Shown here: positions 12,507-24,384 of the stretch, in pieces | How the letters are laid out: the number at the start of each line of letters is the position of its first letter | Numbering within the stretch: position 1 is the stretch's first letter | Source of the DNA: Neocallimastix lanati (nom. inval.) | Taxonomy: Eukaryota; Neocallimastigomycota; Neocallimastigomycetes; Neocallimastigales; Neocallimastigaceae | Reading direction: 5' to 3' | Length of the DNA stretch: 64,000 nucleotides | Assembly: GCA_016946835.1 (NCBI GenBank) | Contig: JACVTC010000026.1 | Location: 1,026,001 to 1,090,000, forward strand | Position numbers and translations under genes: made by a program | Notes under the pieces: model-generated | What the model was told of the DNA's origin: nothing | What the model saw: the letters and a program-made list of their open reading frames with translations, nothing else | Database searches by the model: none

Positions 12507-12659
12507 AATATTTTAACTAAATATTTAATATATATTTATATATTTTTTTTGATATATTTTATTAGGGTTGATTCAAGTGAAAATCCAAATTTTGAACCGA
12601 TTAACGGTAATTGGAGAGAAAAAATTTTGAAACGAAGAGAAACTTTTAAAGATTCATAA
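10082..12659 (+). CDS. WW-domain protein, FNBP4-like
   Basis: Eight exons join in frame to 444 residues: 10082-10178, 10363-10623, 10713-11180, 11660-11736, 11911-11998, 12082-12233, 12319-12416 and 12566-12659. Order of parts: a basic N-terminus; a proline stretch (SPPPPPSPPPLPPPPP) at about residues 56-71; a Ser/Glu acidic region; a WW domain (about residues 277-310) built from PPGWKIQWDLNNSLYYYENK and IISWEYP, with both signature Trp; acidic/Lys-rich linkers; and a C-terminal FEPINGNWREKILKRRE. A WW domain with a polyproline tract and a terminal WRE-basic motif recalls formin-binding protein 4, a spliceosome-associated WW protein; this match is from memory and moderate. The WW domain is split by the intron 11737-11910. 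The intron 12417-12565 holds a run of 51 T. Confidence 0.75.
12449..12499. repeat. Poly(T) run of 51 nt inside an intron
   Basis: Unbroken T run within the last intron (12417-12565) of the WW-domain gene, about a third of that intron's length. It may serve as an extended polypyrimidine tract; it is also likely to be length-variable. Confidence 0.9.
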
Positions 12660-12988
12660 AAAAAATATTTTTTTTATAATAATATTATTAAGTAATAATA
12701 TACATTTTATTATTGTCCTTTTTTTATTTTATTTTATTTTATTTTATTTTAATTTATTTTATTTTGCTATATATTAAATATATAAATAATTTATTATTTA
12801 CTTATTTTATAATTAATATTCGTATTAAAATTAATTAAATAAGTAATAAGTATGAAGAAAAAAAGAATCAAAAATGTAAATTTTATTCTATCATATTATA
12901 TTTATATTTATTTATATGTATTAAAAAAAAAAGAAATAAATATTAAATAAATAAATAAATAAAATAAATTCATTTAATATATGGAATT
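12660..12988. other. Short intergenic spacer
   Basis: AT-rich 3' flank of the WW-domain gene with (TTTTA)n at about 12726-12770 and (AAAT)n near 12945-12965. Nothing else seen. Confidence 0.6.
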
Positions 12989-13224
12989 TGTTAGGAGTTA
13001 TGAATTTATGGTTTATAATTATGTCAACTTTATTTATATATTTTATGATAAAGAGTTACTTTGTGAGTTACTAGAGTAACTAATAACTAATGTTTAATTC
13101 TATTACAAATTACAAGCTTTTATACTTTTACATTGTGGCTTATATATTAAATTTATCACAATATGTTTCAATACATTTGAATTATATTTAACTCCTATTT
13201 TCTCCTATTTCACATATTCTAACA
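12989..13224. mobile_element. Solo LTR (copia-type) with 5-bp target duplication
   Basis: A 236-bp unit starts TGTTAGGAG and ends TATTCTAACA, giving the TGTTAG...CTAACA inverted ends typical of copia LTRs. It is flanked on both sides by GAATT (12984-12988 and 13225-13229), a clean target-site duplication. No internal region is present, so it is a solo LTR left by LTR-LTR recombination. Intact ends and duplication suggest it is fairly young. Its inner sequence differs from the LTR at 5987, so it is probably another family. Orientation cannot be fixed from the ends alone. Confidence 0.85.
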
Positions 13225-13402
13225 GAATTACTATGTATTATTTGTTTATTTAAGTTATATTTTTAATTGAATTACTCTTTTGAATGTTAAATTTTGAATA
13301 TTAATTGTTCTGTTTTTTGTTTATTTTATGTAATTGAAATTAGTTATACTATTCTAATTATATTAATTTATTTTTATTTATCTTCTTCATCACTTTCTTC
13401 AC

Positions 13403-13728
13403 TTAGTCAAAATCATCAAAATCATCAAAATCATCAAAATCATCGAATTTTGGATTTTTTTGGTTCTGTTATATTATCTTTATCTAATTCCTTTTTTTTT
13501 CAATTTTTCTTAATACTGTTCTATGTTCTCTTTCCTTTAATCCGTTAATTTTATTTTTAAAATCTTGTTCTTCTTTACTTATTTCTTCTTATGTTTTAGT
13601 ATCACTATAAATATTTATTTAATTATATAATTATAGTAAAAATATTAATATTTTAATTTTAATATATTTTATTATATATTTTAAAATTAAAAATATTAAA
13701 AATGTCTTTTAAAAATAATAACAACAAT

Positions 13729-13808
<80 letters not shown>

Positions 13809-14250
13809 TATAATAAAAATAAAAACTGAACATACATATTTTATTTACTTAATTTTATTTTCAACTGGTTGAAGACATTTAGCACAAACGTTCTTTTTTT
13901 CAGAACATTTTTTACAAATTACATGATATGCTTCCTAACTGCTTTTTGAGAACACCAAATGCTGTTAATGTTTATTTCATAGGTATTATTAACAATATAT
14001 TGATATTAATAATAAATTTAAGAAAGTATGAAAGAAAAAAAAAATTATATACCATTTCTTTGGAGCAGAAATTGGTTTTTATTTTCTAAAACGTTTTCTC
14101 CACTCTACTATTTCATGACATTTTGGACATAAGTGTGTATTAGGTAAAGCTAGAATTCTTCTCGTAGTTTTTGAACCAGGATTATGTTTATAAGCAACTG
14201 TATTTTGAGCTCCTTTTTTTTTTTCATGAAGTTGAAACTTTCTGAGGCAT
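13403..14250 (-). pseudogene. Decayed C9orf85/DUF2039 zinc-ribbon gene
   Basis: Three exon-like blocks on the minus strand match the C9orf85 (DUF2039) family: 14053-14250 (MPQK start, then VAYKHNPGSKTTRRILALPN and LCPKCHEIVEWRKRFRK), 13849-13961 (a CSQKAV block, then YHVICKKCSEKKNVCAKC) and 13403-13604 (KEREHRTVLRKIEKK, then a DDFDDFD acidic tail). The CxxC pairs of the family are present and the introns have GT-AG ends, so this is a decayed ordinary copy, not a processed one. Damage seen: a stop where the family has Tyr in RKYKP (TAA for TAT); a TAA early in the last exon; and frame shifts in the A-run after the MPQKVSTS start, between VRK and AYH, after RKIEKK and before the DDF tail. Most shifts sit in A-runs, so assembly error is possible, though every neighbouring gene reads cleanly. 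An (ATA)n tract lies in the second intron. Confidence 0.65.
13728..13812. repeat. (ATA)n microsatellite
   Basis: About 28 uninterrupted ATA units, inside an intron of the decayed C9orf85-like gene. Confidence 0.9.
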
Positions 14251-14953
14251 TTCAAAGTTTAAAATTTAACAATTATTAAAATAATACATCTTATGATATA
14301 TATTAAAGTTTATTATTGAAACTTTTTTTTTACTTCCATAATTCTAAAAAAAATTATTACTAATGTAAATTAAATAAAACTTACCAATCATTTTATTAAA
14401 TAATATACATATTATTCAAATATTATATTATTTATATATTATTTATATTATATTATTGTTATGTAATTATAATGTATTAATATATGGCTATTTTAATTTA
14501 AAAATTTTAATTAAATAATCTCTTAAAGTAGTAACTATAATTTTTTTTAACTTGTTAAAAATTCTTAAATTTTTTATATTTGAAAAAATATTTTTATTTA
14601 AAACTATTATAAAATAATAATTGGAAGTAAAATATTATTTACAAATAGTAGGAATATTTAGACCCAATTTTTTTTTATTTATTTTTATTATAGAAGAAAA
14701 TAAAACAAAACAAAACAAAACAAAAAAAAAGAAAAAAAAATAAAAAAAGAAAAAAAAAAAAAAAAAAATTAAAAATTAAAAAATAAAAGAATTAAAAATT
14801 TAACAAATAATATTAATTTTGTTTATAATAAAACAAATATTTTAATATAATAATTATTAATAATATAATATTATATATAATAAATAAAAGTAAATTTATT
14901 AATAAAAAGAAAATTTTATCATAAATATAAGAAAAATAAAAAATTAAAAAAAA
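14251..14953. other. AT-rich intergenic spacer
   Basis: Promoter side of the RING gene on the plus strand. Contains (AAAAC)n near 14700-14722 and A-rich tracts to 14775. One possible tiny upstream exon of the C9orf85-like gene (minus strand, ATGATTG at about 14385-14391) was noted but is not supported by family similarity. Confidence 0.5.
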
Positions 14954-15388
14954 ATGGCTGACAATAGAGAAGAAATTCAAAAAAAAAACAAGAAGGCTAT
15001 TAAGAATGTTTTGCAAACTGTCGCAGGAATTGTATTAGCTACATCTGCTGCAGTAGGTGTTATTTCAAGTATACAAAAAGATAAAATTATTGAAGAACAA
15101 AAACAAACAATAGATGAAAGAGATGAAGAAATCGATTACTTACAAAAAAGAAGAGAAGCTGATGAAGAAACAAAAATCTACAAGGGAAAAGGAAAAGAAT
15201 TAAAGAATGAAAATGGTGAAAACATTTGTTCTGTTTGTCTTTTAGGTAAAGTAACAAAAGTTTTAGTTCCATGTGGTCATTATGCTGTTTGTTCAAGTTG
15301 TATTACAAAATTAAAGGCATACAACGATTCAAGATGCCCAATTTGTAGAAGAAAGTTTGAAAAGGCAATCATGCTCTATGTAAGCTAA
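14954..15388 (+). CDS. Membrane-anchored C3HC4 RING-finger protein
   Basis: Single-exon gene of 144 residues. Parts in order: a short polar N-terminus; a predicted membrane span at about residues 19-38 (VLQTVAGIVLATSAAVGVIS); a charged probable coiled coil (about 42-72); and a C-terminal RING from C92 to about C136 with all ligands: CSVC, CGHYAVCSSC and CPIC. The LVPCGHYAVC form is that of the MUL1/IAP-like RING class, whose members act as E3 ubiquitin ligases. The domain order (membrane anchor first, RING at the very end) resembles tail-RING ligases of mitochondrial or ER membranes, but where this one acts is not shown. The ATG lies after an A-rich leader (AAAAAAAAATGGC), a good context for this genome. 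Function as a ligase is inferred from the RING alone. Confidence 0.85.
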   Translation: MADNREEIQKKNKKAIKNVLQTVAGIVLATSAAVGVISSIQKDKIIEEQKQTIDERDEEIDYLQKRREADEETKIYKGKGKELKNENGENICSVCLLGKVTKVLVPCGHYAVCSSCITKLKAYNDSRCPICRRKFEKAIMLYVS

Positions 15389-15588
15389 AAGTTATAAAAA
15401 ATTAGTAAATAATTAAAAAAAGATAATGTTTATAAGTTGTTTAGCATAATTCTTATTAATCGTCATATCTAGATTCAATCAATAAATATAAACTAAAATA
15501 AAATCATTTTTTACAAATGTATTTATCATTTTTTTTATTTAATATCTTAACTACAATTCATTTCTTTTTTTATTTTAGTTTTTATTTC

Positions 15589-15622
<34 letters not shown>

Positions 15623-16318
15623 TATATATAAAATTGTACTTAAAAGTCAATATTAAAAATAAAAAGTTATTATAAAAAAGAGCAAATAACAAATAAAATA
15701 ATTTATAATATTTTATATTGTATATATATATGTGTTTTTATAATATAAACTTATATTAATTCTCTAATTGATATTTTTACTATTATATTTATAAATAAGC
15801 ACACTAATTTTAATATTGAATTTTAGTATCTTTATCTTTAAATTAATGTTTATATATATGATATTTTTGCACTTTTTAAATATTACAGAAAAAAAAAAAT
15901 AATAATAAATGGAAATATTGGAAAAAAGATTAATATTAAAGACTACTTCTCTGGTTACTTTTAATAATTTAATATTTTTAAACAAAATTTATTTTTGTTC
16001 TATTAATAAGATATAGAAAAATATATTACATGTTTAAATTTTAAAGTTTTAATTTTTTTATGAAAAATGTATTTATTCTATTTAAATAAGATAATATAAA
16101 TAAATAATATAAAAATAATTAATATATATATATGTTTGTAATTACAATTTAAAATAAAATTTTTATAAAAGATTTTTAAATTGCTATTTAAAAAAACAAT
16201 ATGATATCTTTAAATAAGATATTACAGATAGAAATATATAATAATATAAATATTTATAATTAACATTTTTTTATACTAAAAAGTAATATATTTAAATATG
16301 ATATTATAAATAAAAATA

Positions 16319-16364
<46 letters not shown>

Positions 16365-16666
16365 AAACAAGAAATTGTCCAAAAGAATTTATATATAATG
16401 CATTTGTTCTATTTAAAAATGATGTAGATATATAAGTAAAAAAAAAAAAAAAAAAAAAAGATAAATATAATTAAATTGATAAATTGATTTTTAAATAACA
16501 AATTCTGTATATATTAGATATTTTATAACAAATAAGAAATATGTTGAATATATTAAATATTATTATTCTTTTTTATATATTTATAATTATTATATTGTAG
16601 AAATAAAAGTTCATAATTAAATGATAAGAAAAAATAACTTCTATTTTTTCCCAAATATTTTATACA
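15389..16666. other. AT-rich spacer between convergent genes
   Basis: 3' flanks of two convergent genes. Holds (TTA)n at about 15590-15621, 41 consecutive A at 16322-16362 and a second A run at about 16440-16459. The fragments TAAATAAGATA/ATATTA recur loosely at about 16085, 16210 and 16300, perhaps a decayed short repeat. No gene recognised. Confidence 0.55.
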
Positions 16667-18859
16667 TTAATTTATATGGCATCTTGCTTTATAGTCATCA
16701 ATGGTAGTATTTAATATTTTTTTATATAAATTTTTAAACTGACTCAATAAACAAAAAGTAGTATATCTAGTTTTTTCCCTGGTAATTGGATCAACAACAA
16801 TTAATGGTGAACATCCTGGTATTTCTATTTCTTTTTCGTTTAAAAGAATTCTTATAACAAAAGTTGAATCATTAATTGTAGCTTCGGTTTTTTTAACATC
16901 ATCAGTAACGCTTTCTAAAATATTAGTTACTTTTTGATTACCATAAGGATTATCAACATAAAGGTTAGAAATTTTTGAATTGTAATTTAGTATATATTTT
17001 GTTTCAATTTCATAAGTTTCAAACCAAAAATTGGAAGCAAATGGTGATATTTCAGTTGATCTAAATTTGTAGTTATCATTTGGAGGGGCATCTTTCAATG
17101 TTAAGTGCCTCTTATCTTTATATAAACCCTGTTAATATAATAATTTTTATGAATTTTAAAATAATTAAAATAAAAAAGTTGAGATATTTTATTTTTATTA
17201 TATATTTTATATGATATATTATATATATACATTTAGTAAAATAAATATATATAAATCTTTGATAAAATTTAGTAAAATATTAAGCATATATACATACCAA
17301 TATAGTTACTAATGGAAATATCGTTTCTGCATGTGCGAACCTTAATACAATATTAGTATTAAATGTACTTTCGCTGTCTTTTGGAATTTTATCTTTTAAA
17401 ATTTCTTTATCGATATCATTAACTATTTCTTTTAATAAAGGTGTTGCTAACCATCCACTAATTTCATTAAAATAACCTTTATTATGATAATTTCTGTAAT
17501 CTTCATAAAAAGCATAATTCTCTAATGCAATTTTCTTAAAAATTATATATAAATTTTTTTATTAGTTTATAACTATTATTATTATTATTATTATTATTAT
17601 ATTTTATTATTAAAACATCTAATATATAATTATATATTACATACATCAATTAATGAACAAAATTGATTTCTAGTATTATTTAGTGCAACTTCAAATACAC
17701 ACATACTCATAACACTTTCTCCAACTATACTAGATATTTCTTTTAAATGTAAAGTTTTTTTTATATTGCTAATAACATTTTGAATATACCTATTTTCGAG
17801 TATTTTTAAATTTTTGTTTACTTTCATTCTATTATTCGAATTAATTACATCAAAAAATAAAGGACATGCAATATGAGGTGATAAAACAATATCTTTATTA
17901 CGGTCATTATATATATGAATATAATTTAACATTTCATCATTTTGAAAGTAATTATTATTTTTGTAATTATCTATTTCCTTTCTTAATAACATATTAAATG
18001 ATTTTTCTTTATATTCATAACTTTTTCTATCAATAGCAACAGTCTCTTTTTCATTTTGATCAAATATAAGACTTTGTGTATTCTTAATTTTAATTTCCTC
18101 AGTTTTGTTTAAATTATTTTTACGCATTTCATCTAAATAAATTTTTATAGTTTTAATAAAAGCAGTCGCACTATCTATTACTCTACTAACATTAGTGGAA
18201 TATACATGAACATTTGCAATATCATCAATTGATTGAATTATATTATTATATCTCCTAATAGCTCTTTTTGCCAAATTTTGCATATCTTTAATGCCCTGAA
18301 CGTCTAATAGTCCATAATCAGTAACATTATATGGATTTTCAAATAAAGATAAAAAAGAATATTCCTGAGGAAATGAATGAGAATTTGAATACAAAAATTC
18401 TTTTAAATAATCAATTTTTTCATTATAATTTTTTGTTCCTGACGGATATCTAGTTCCATGTCTACAAACCTTTTTTATTTTTTAAAAAAAAAATAAAAAT
18501 AAAAATAACAATAAAAAAATATATATATATATTTATATAAAAAAAAAAAGAGTATAAAATTATTTTATACATACTTTACTTTTTCAAGGTATATTAAAAT
18601 TTATTATAAAAAATATAAAACTTACTAATTGAATTTGTCTTAATTTAAATTTTGAATTACTATTAAATTTTGCACCTGAAATTTCTGATTTTATTATGTA
18701 TCTACTTTTAGTACCGAAATATCGGTCTAAATTATAGTCAATATAATTTACATTTTTCGTTTTATTTGTGTTGGCATTGTTATAGATAAAATGAAGACTA
18801 AATAAGGTAAGAATTAAAAAAGAAAAAAAAAATAAGTGTCTTTCGGTTTTCTTAAGCAT
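16667..18859 (-). CDS. MINPP1: Secreted histidine acid phosphatase, MINPP1-like
   Basis: Four exons in phase 0 (18859-18626, 18469-17645, 17534-17298, 17128-16667) give 585 residues. Residues about 9-27 are a hydrophobic signal segment (FFFSFLILTLFSLHFIY), so the product enters the secretory pathway. The catalytic RHGTRYPSG starts near residue 81, at the head of exon 2, and the proton-donor HAE (RFAHAET) is at about 421-423. A conserved Cys-rich FCSLID lies between them, as in multiple inositol polyphosphate phosphatases, which remove phosphates from InsP6 and other inositol phosphates or from 2,3-bisphosphoglycerate. Several Asn-X-Ser/Thr sites fit a secreted enzyme. The protein is longer than human MINPP1 (487) because of Asn/Lys-rich inserts. 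No KDEL-type retention signal is seen at the end (ARCHIN). A phytase role is plausible in a plant-degrading fungus, but that is inference. Confidence 0.88.
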
Positions 18860-18976
18860 TTAATTGTTAAAATTATATTTTTTTTTATAAAGTATAAAAA
18901 GAAGTAATTATTATATTTATTTATTTATTTATTTATTTATTTATTATTTTTATTTTTATTTAATTTTTTTTTCTTT

Positions 18977-19024
<48 letters not shown>

Positions 19025-19939
19025 ACGTTTAATGTATTTAAAGTTAAATAAGTAAATGAGTAAATATATAATATATAATAAAAACAAATAATATTTATAA
19101 TAAAATATGGACCTATAAAAAAATATATACATTTAAATATATAAATCTATAATAATTTATATTTTATCGATTCCATAGAAATTAAATACAAAGTTTATAT
19201 ATATTTAAATGTTGATTAATTTATTGATTATTACTGATATATCATTAAAAAATTTTTATTTATTTATTTATTATATTTATTATTTTATTTATTATATGTA
19301 TTTATTTAATTTATAATAATATATATAATATATATTATAAAATATATTTACGCCTTCAATTATTTTTTTATATTTTTCTTCCATTTTACAATATATTGAT
19401 AATATATTGATAATATTATTTTATTTATTATTTTGTGTCAGGTAATAAACTTTATAATATTCTTTTTAATAAAAGTTTATATAATTTTATATAATATTAA
19501 TAATCATATATTTATATATTAATAATTTTAATGGAAAGAAATACACAATTTAACTTAATATATTTATTATATATCTAATTTCATCTAGTATATTTAATAT
19601 ATTTTAAAGTTTTAAGTACCAAAAATAATCATATCATTATATATCATAAACTTTAATTAATAATATTTTTATAAAATTTTAATTATATTTATTTTCCCAA
19701 TTTTTTTTTTAAGGAATTTTTATTTTTATTTTTCTTTTACTTCAATATTTTTATAAAATATGGGTATTTTAAAAAAATTTGTTAACTATTTTTTCATATT
19801 TCCACTTATTATAGGAATATTTAAGTAAATTAAACAATTAGAGTAAAATTTTTTAATCATTGAAATAATTACCAAAAATTATATCATTTCTTTTCATTAA
19901 TAAATGTTATAAGAGAATAAAGGTTTTATTTTAAAATTA
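18860..19939. other. AT-rich spacer
   Basis: Between two minus-strand genes. Holds an (ATTT)n run at about 18917-18945 and 43 consecutive A at 18981-19023. No coding or RNA signal seen. Confidence 0.6.
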
Positions 19940-22687
19940 TTATATATTTTTTTTTCCATTACAATTCTTAATATTATAATCTGATAATATTATCATTTTT
20001 AATTTCGAAAAATCTACTTTTGAATTTAATTGATTTTCTTTTATAATATCTATAATATCACTCAATAAAATATATAAGTGTTCATTTTTATATATACATT
20101 TATCATTTATAACATTTAAAAATATAATTTTAATCAATCTTTGATATCTATCTTCTATTATTTTTTCATAATCAACTGGAGATGGTTTGAATTCCTCTTC
20201 CTCTCTTATAATAATATTATTTTTTTTAAATTTCCTATCTTTTTTGGCATAACAGCTCCCTCGTTCACCAAAAATATCATCATAACATAGTTCATGATAA
20301 TTATATTGATGTTTCTGCTTATTGTAAATTTTATAATAATTTATCAAAAAATCATTTACTTTTTCTCTAAAGAGATAAGTTGGTCTTGTTTTCCACTCAA
20401 ATGGATTATTACATTTACGTTTATATATATCATCTACATTTATAAAATATTCATGGACAGTAGATGAATGATTATATGAGAATGGTATTTTTTCTTCTCG
20501 TTTTTCTATTCTTTTTTTCATAGCAATGTAACTAAGAATATGATTCTCATTATCAAAATTAAATTTATTTCTTATATCACTCATTACAGAATGTAAGAGG
20601 CTATTCTGATAGTTTTTTCTATTTAATAAATAATATAAATATGTTTCATCATCATATTTTAATTTTCTATGATTAGAATTTTTACTTTTATTACCATCTT
20701 CATATTTTTGTTCCTTGGATTTTGATTGAGGATATTTATGATAATTATTATTATGTTTATATTCATAAGTATCATCAATACTTAAATCTTTAAGATCAAT
20801 GTCATTTTCAAAATTTTTATGGTCGTCATTTTTATTATTACTAAATTGACTTTCATATTCATCTAATTTGGAAAGATTATCATATTCACTTAGTTCATTA
20901 GGACTTTTTTGTTCCTCAATTGGAGAAAGATTATAACTATTTTCTCTAATTTCATTTCTTTCAAATGAATTCTCAAAAATATATTTTTTTTCTATATCAT
21001 TATTATTACTTATACAGTTAATATTTTCATTAATATTATTATTTTTACTATCAATCGTAATATTTTCTTCAATTTGTTCCTTTCTAATATACTCTTTTAC
21101 ATATTTTTTTAATTCTTTATAATCATACGGCTTATCAATAAAATCCTATTTTTTTTTTTTTTTTTTTTAAAAAAAAATATATTATATATTTTATTTAACA
21201 TTACAAATAGATATTAAATTGGTAGAGAATATTTTTTAAACAAAAATAAATAAAATTTAATTACTTCAGTAATCTAAGTATTAATAAGTATAATTATATA
21301 ATATGCATATATTAATATTTACTTTTGTTTCATTATTTATAATATTATTTCTTATAGAATTACTATTTATAAAATTCTGACAATAATCATTTGAAATACT
21401 TTTTATATTACATTCAATACTGGATGAATTATTTAATTTATTATGAGCCATTTTTGGTTGATCTTGTGTATAGGAGTGAATATTTAAATTTGAATCTAAT
21501 TTATTAGGGGATATATCTTTTTGAGATTGTATATTAGAGTTGCTTTGCAACTGAATATTGGAATTACTACCTGATTTTATATGATTTTGGGTATTTGAGT
21601 TTCTTCTTGAAATTGAATCTAATTGATCAATAGATTTCTTTTGTAATACATTTATATTACTATTATTTGTACTATCTATTTTATTTTTTGATAATTCCTT
21701 TTCATTTATTGAAGAACAACCTGTTTTATTTAGATTTGTTTTTATATCTGAGTTTGAAGAGACTAATCTTAAGTTCGATGAATTTCTTGAATTTTTTGTT
21801 TCATTATTTAACTTATTAATTGAAATAAGGGATTTATTTTTATCATCATTGGTGTTTATTAGCAACTCTTTAAAGCTCTTATTAATATTTTTATTATTTT
21901 CACTTTCATTAATAATTGAATTTTTCTGACTAATATTATTATTTATATTTTTTTCATTTTCATTAATAATTGTTTCTTTCTGATTATCATTTTCACTATT
22001 CTTTGGATTTTTCTGATTGTTATTAATATTATTTTCACTTTCACTAATGATTGAATTTTTCTGACCTATATTATTAATATTTATATTATCTTCATTTTTA
22101 TTAATGATTGAATTTCTTTGACTTCCACTATTACTAATATTACTTTTATTATTTTCCTTTTCACAAATATAAGAATTTTTATGGTTTATGCTATTAATAT
22201 TTTTTTTGTTCTCATTAATAATAGTATTACTACTATATAAATATGAATTTTTTTGTTTGTTTATTTCACTTTCACATGAATTTTTACTTATATAAGAATT
22301 TGTATGACTCATAATATTTTTTTTATTATAAGAATCTTTCCGAATAGATTTAAAAGTATTATCTTCAAGTTCTAACTTATTTCCTCTGTTATTATATTTT
22401 TTTTCCAATGACTGTTTTAATATATTATCAAATGAATAATTATATTTGAATTTTTTATTTTTTTCTTCTATTATATAAATTCCACTCTCTAAATATTTTT
22501 GACTATCTATATCACATTTTTTCCTTATTATATTTAATTCATCATGTTCTATATTGGCAAACTTATATAATTCATAGTCACCATTTAAAGGAATGTTAAT
22601 GATGTTATATACATCTTTTGTGGTTAACTGTTTTGATTTAAAGGGTCCATAAGTGTTTGAATTAAATTTTATTAATATATAAAACAT
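19940..22687 (-). CDS. Asn-rich orphan protein, 856 residues
   Basis: Two exons (22687-21323 and 21145-19940) join in phase 0 across an intron with GTAAAT and a T-rich AATAG acceptor. The first ~85 residues are ordinary globular sequence (MFYILIKFNSNTYGPFKSKQ) that might be a small ubiquitin-like or PB1-like fold. Residues about 100-455 are low complexity, with imperfect repeats of the type QKNSIINENENNIN. The second exon begins acidic/Asn-rich and ends with about 200 better-structured residues containing Trp, Cys and many aromatic residues (FEWKTRPTYLFREKVNDF, and a DDIFGERGSCYAKKDRKF segment). I do not recognise the family. The conserved part is probably the C-terminal ~200 residues, which would be the piece to search with. 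Confidence 0.75.
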
Positions 22688-22923
22688 ATTATATATATAA
22701 TTTGTATATTAATTTTACTGTTTAATCTATTTTAATTTAATTATTTAATTATTTCATTATTTTTTTTCTTATTTTTTTTATTATTAAAAATAAAAACCTC
22801 GGGGAAAAAACACAAAAATAATGTATATAATAAAAATTTTATATCTATAAAATACCTTAAAAATTTAATAAAATAAAAATTTTAGATTTTTAATCTAATT
22901 TCAAAAAAAAAAAAATTTTCCAT

Positions 22924-22960
<37 letters not shown>

Positions 22961-23590
22961 TATAAATATATAATATAAGATTATATATTCAAATTTTAAA
23001 ATATTTGTCTTAGAAAAAAAATTGTATATAATGTATAATTTATATTAATTATTTAAATAAATAATTTTATTGTTCATTTTTATTTTTATTTTTTATTTTC
23101 TTATTTTTTATTACTATTTTTATTATTTTAATATTTCTTAAATGTAAATTAAATTTTTTTTAAATTTTCATATTGTTTTAATAATTGTTGTATATATATT
23201 TAATAATTTTAATTTTTTAATTGTAAACATATAAACCATTTCATTATTTAATTATTAGCATATATATATATTAAAAAATTCATACTATTGAAACTATATA
23301 TATAAAAGTGTCTTTTATATATATTAATAAAATTTCATGTAACTTGTATTATTTTTGATAATTCTATCTATCTATTAAAATCCTTTAAATTCACCAAACA
23401 TAATTTTGATATAACATTTTTAAAAAAAAATTAATATATTATTTTTTTATAAAAATATATTATTTTTTTATAAATTTTAATAATAATTTGTCTAATCCAA
23501 TAAGAATTTAAAATTTAATAGATAAAACTAATTTTGTAATAAATTTTTTTAATTTTTTTTAGTATTAATATAATATAAAAATAAAGAAAA
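22688..23590. other. AT-rich spacer between divergent genes
   Basis: Shared upstream region of the Asn-rich orphan and LSm2. Holds about 31 T at 22929-22959. The only GC-richer bit is AAACCTCGGGGAAA at about 22795-22808. No promoter motif can be named. Confidence 0.55.
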
Positions 23591-24384
23591 ATGGTAATTA
23601 CATTTTTATATAATGAAATAAATATTTAATGATGGATATATAAATTATATTAATTAATAGTAGTATTGAAAATATCAACATTGATTATAAAATATAATAA
23701 ATCTTTATTATTAATAATATAATTACTTGTTTCGGAAATACAATTTTAATTTATTTTTATAATTTAAATTAGATTGTTAAAGTTTTAAAATAAAAATAAT
23801 GTTCAATAAAAAGATTGATAATTTATTATTCTTATTTATTTATTTATTTATTTATTTATTTTAATAAAAATTAATAATGTTATTTTTATATATTATAAAC
23901 ATTTTTATGAAAATTATAAATACTTATTATGTTTTAATTAATATATTCAACTAGCTTTTCTATTCTTTCTTTAATACTTTAATTGGCCATTCAGTAACTG
24001 TTGAATTAAAAAATGATCTAACAATAACAGGAAAGCTTGTTTCAGTAGATCAATTTCTAAATATTAAGTTAAATGATATAAGTGTATTAGATCAACAAAA
24101 ATACCCACATATGGTATAATAATATTATTAATTGTATATTATATATAAAAAATTTTATAAATTTTTTTTTAATTAACTTATATAAAATATATTTAAATAT
24201 ATTTTCATTTTTTGTATTGTATAAATTTTTTATAAAATATTAAAATTATTAAATATATCAGGATTCAGTAAAAAGTTGTTTTATTCGTGGTTCAGTTGTT
24301 CGTTATGTTAGTTTATCAAAAGATTTAGTTGATACTGCTCTACTTCAAGATGCAACAAGAAGGGAAGCACAACAACCAAAATAA
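23591..24384 (+). CDS. LSM2: LSm2, subunit of U6 snRNP and mRNA-decay LSm rings
   Basis: Three exons: 23591-23593 (the ATG alone), 23955-24113 and 24262-24384, encoding 94 residues beginning MLFYSFF. It matches eukaryotic LSm2 from end to end: Sm1 motif (VELKNDLTITGKLVSVDQFLN), the family's KYPHM and Sm2 motif (CFIRGSVVRYV). LSm2 belongs to the nuclear LSm2-8 ring that binds the U-tail of U6 snRNA and to the cytoplasmic LSm1-7 ring that activates decapping. The first intron (23594-23954, 361 bp) starts directly after the start codon (ATG|GTAATT). The identical MLFYSFF start in human LSm2 supports this model; no ATG in exon 2 would keep the conserved N-terminus. Confidence 0.95.

Noticed and set aside
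13728-13812. Poly-Ile/Asn coding region
   Set aside because: Pure ATA microsatellite inside an intron of a decayed gene.
14385-14391. Seven-nucleotide first exon (ATGATTG) for the C9orf85-like gene
   Set aside because: It can be joined in frame through a second tiny exon, but the resulting N-terminus does not match the family, while the MPQK start in the next exon does.
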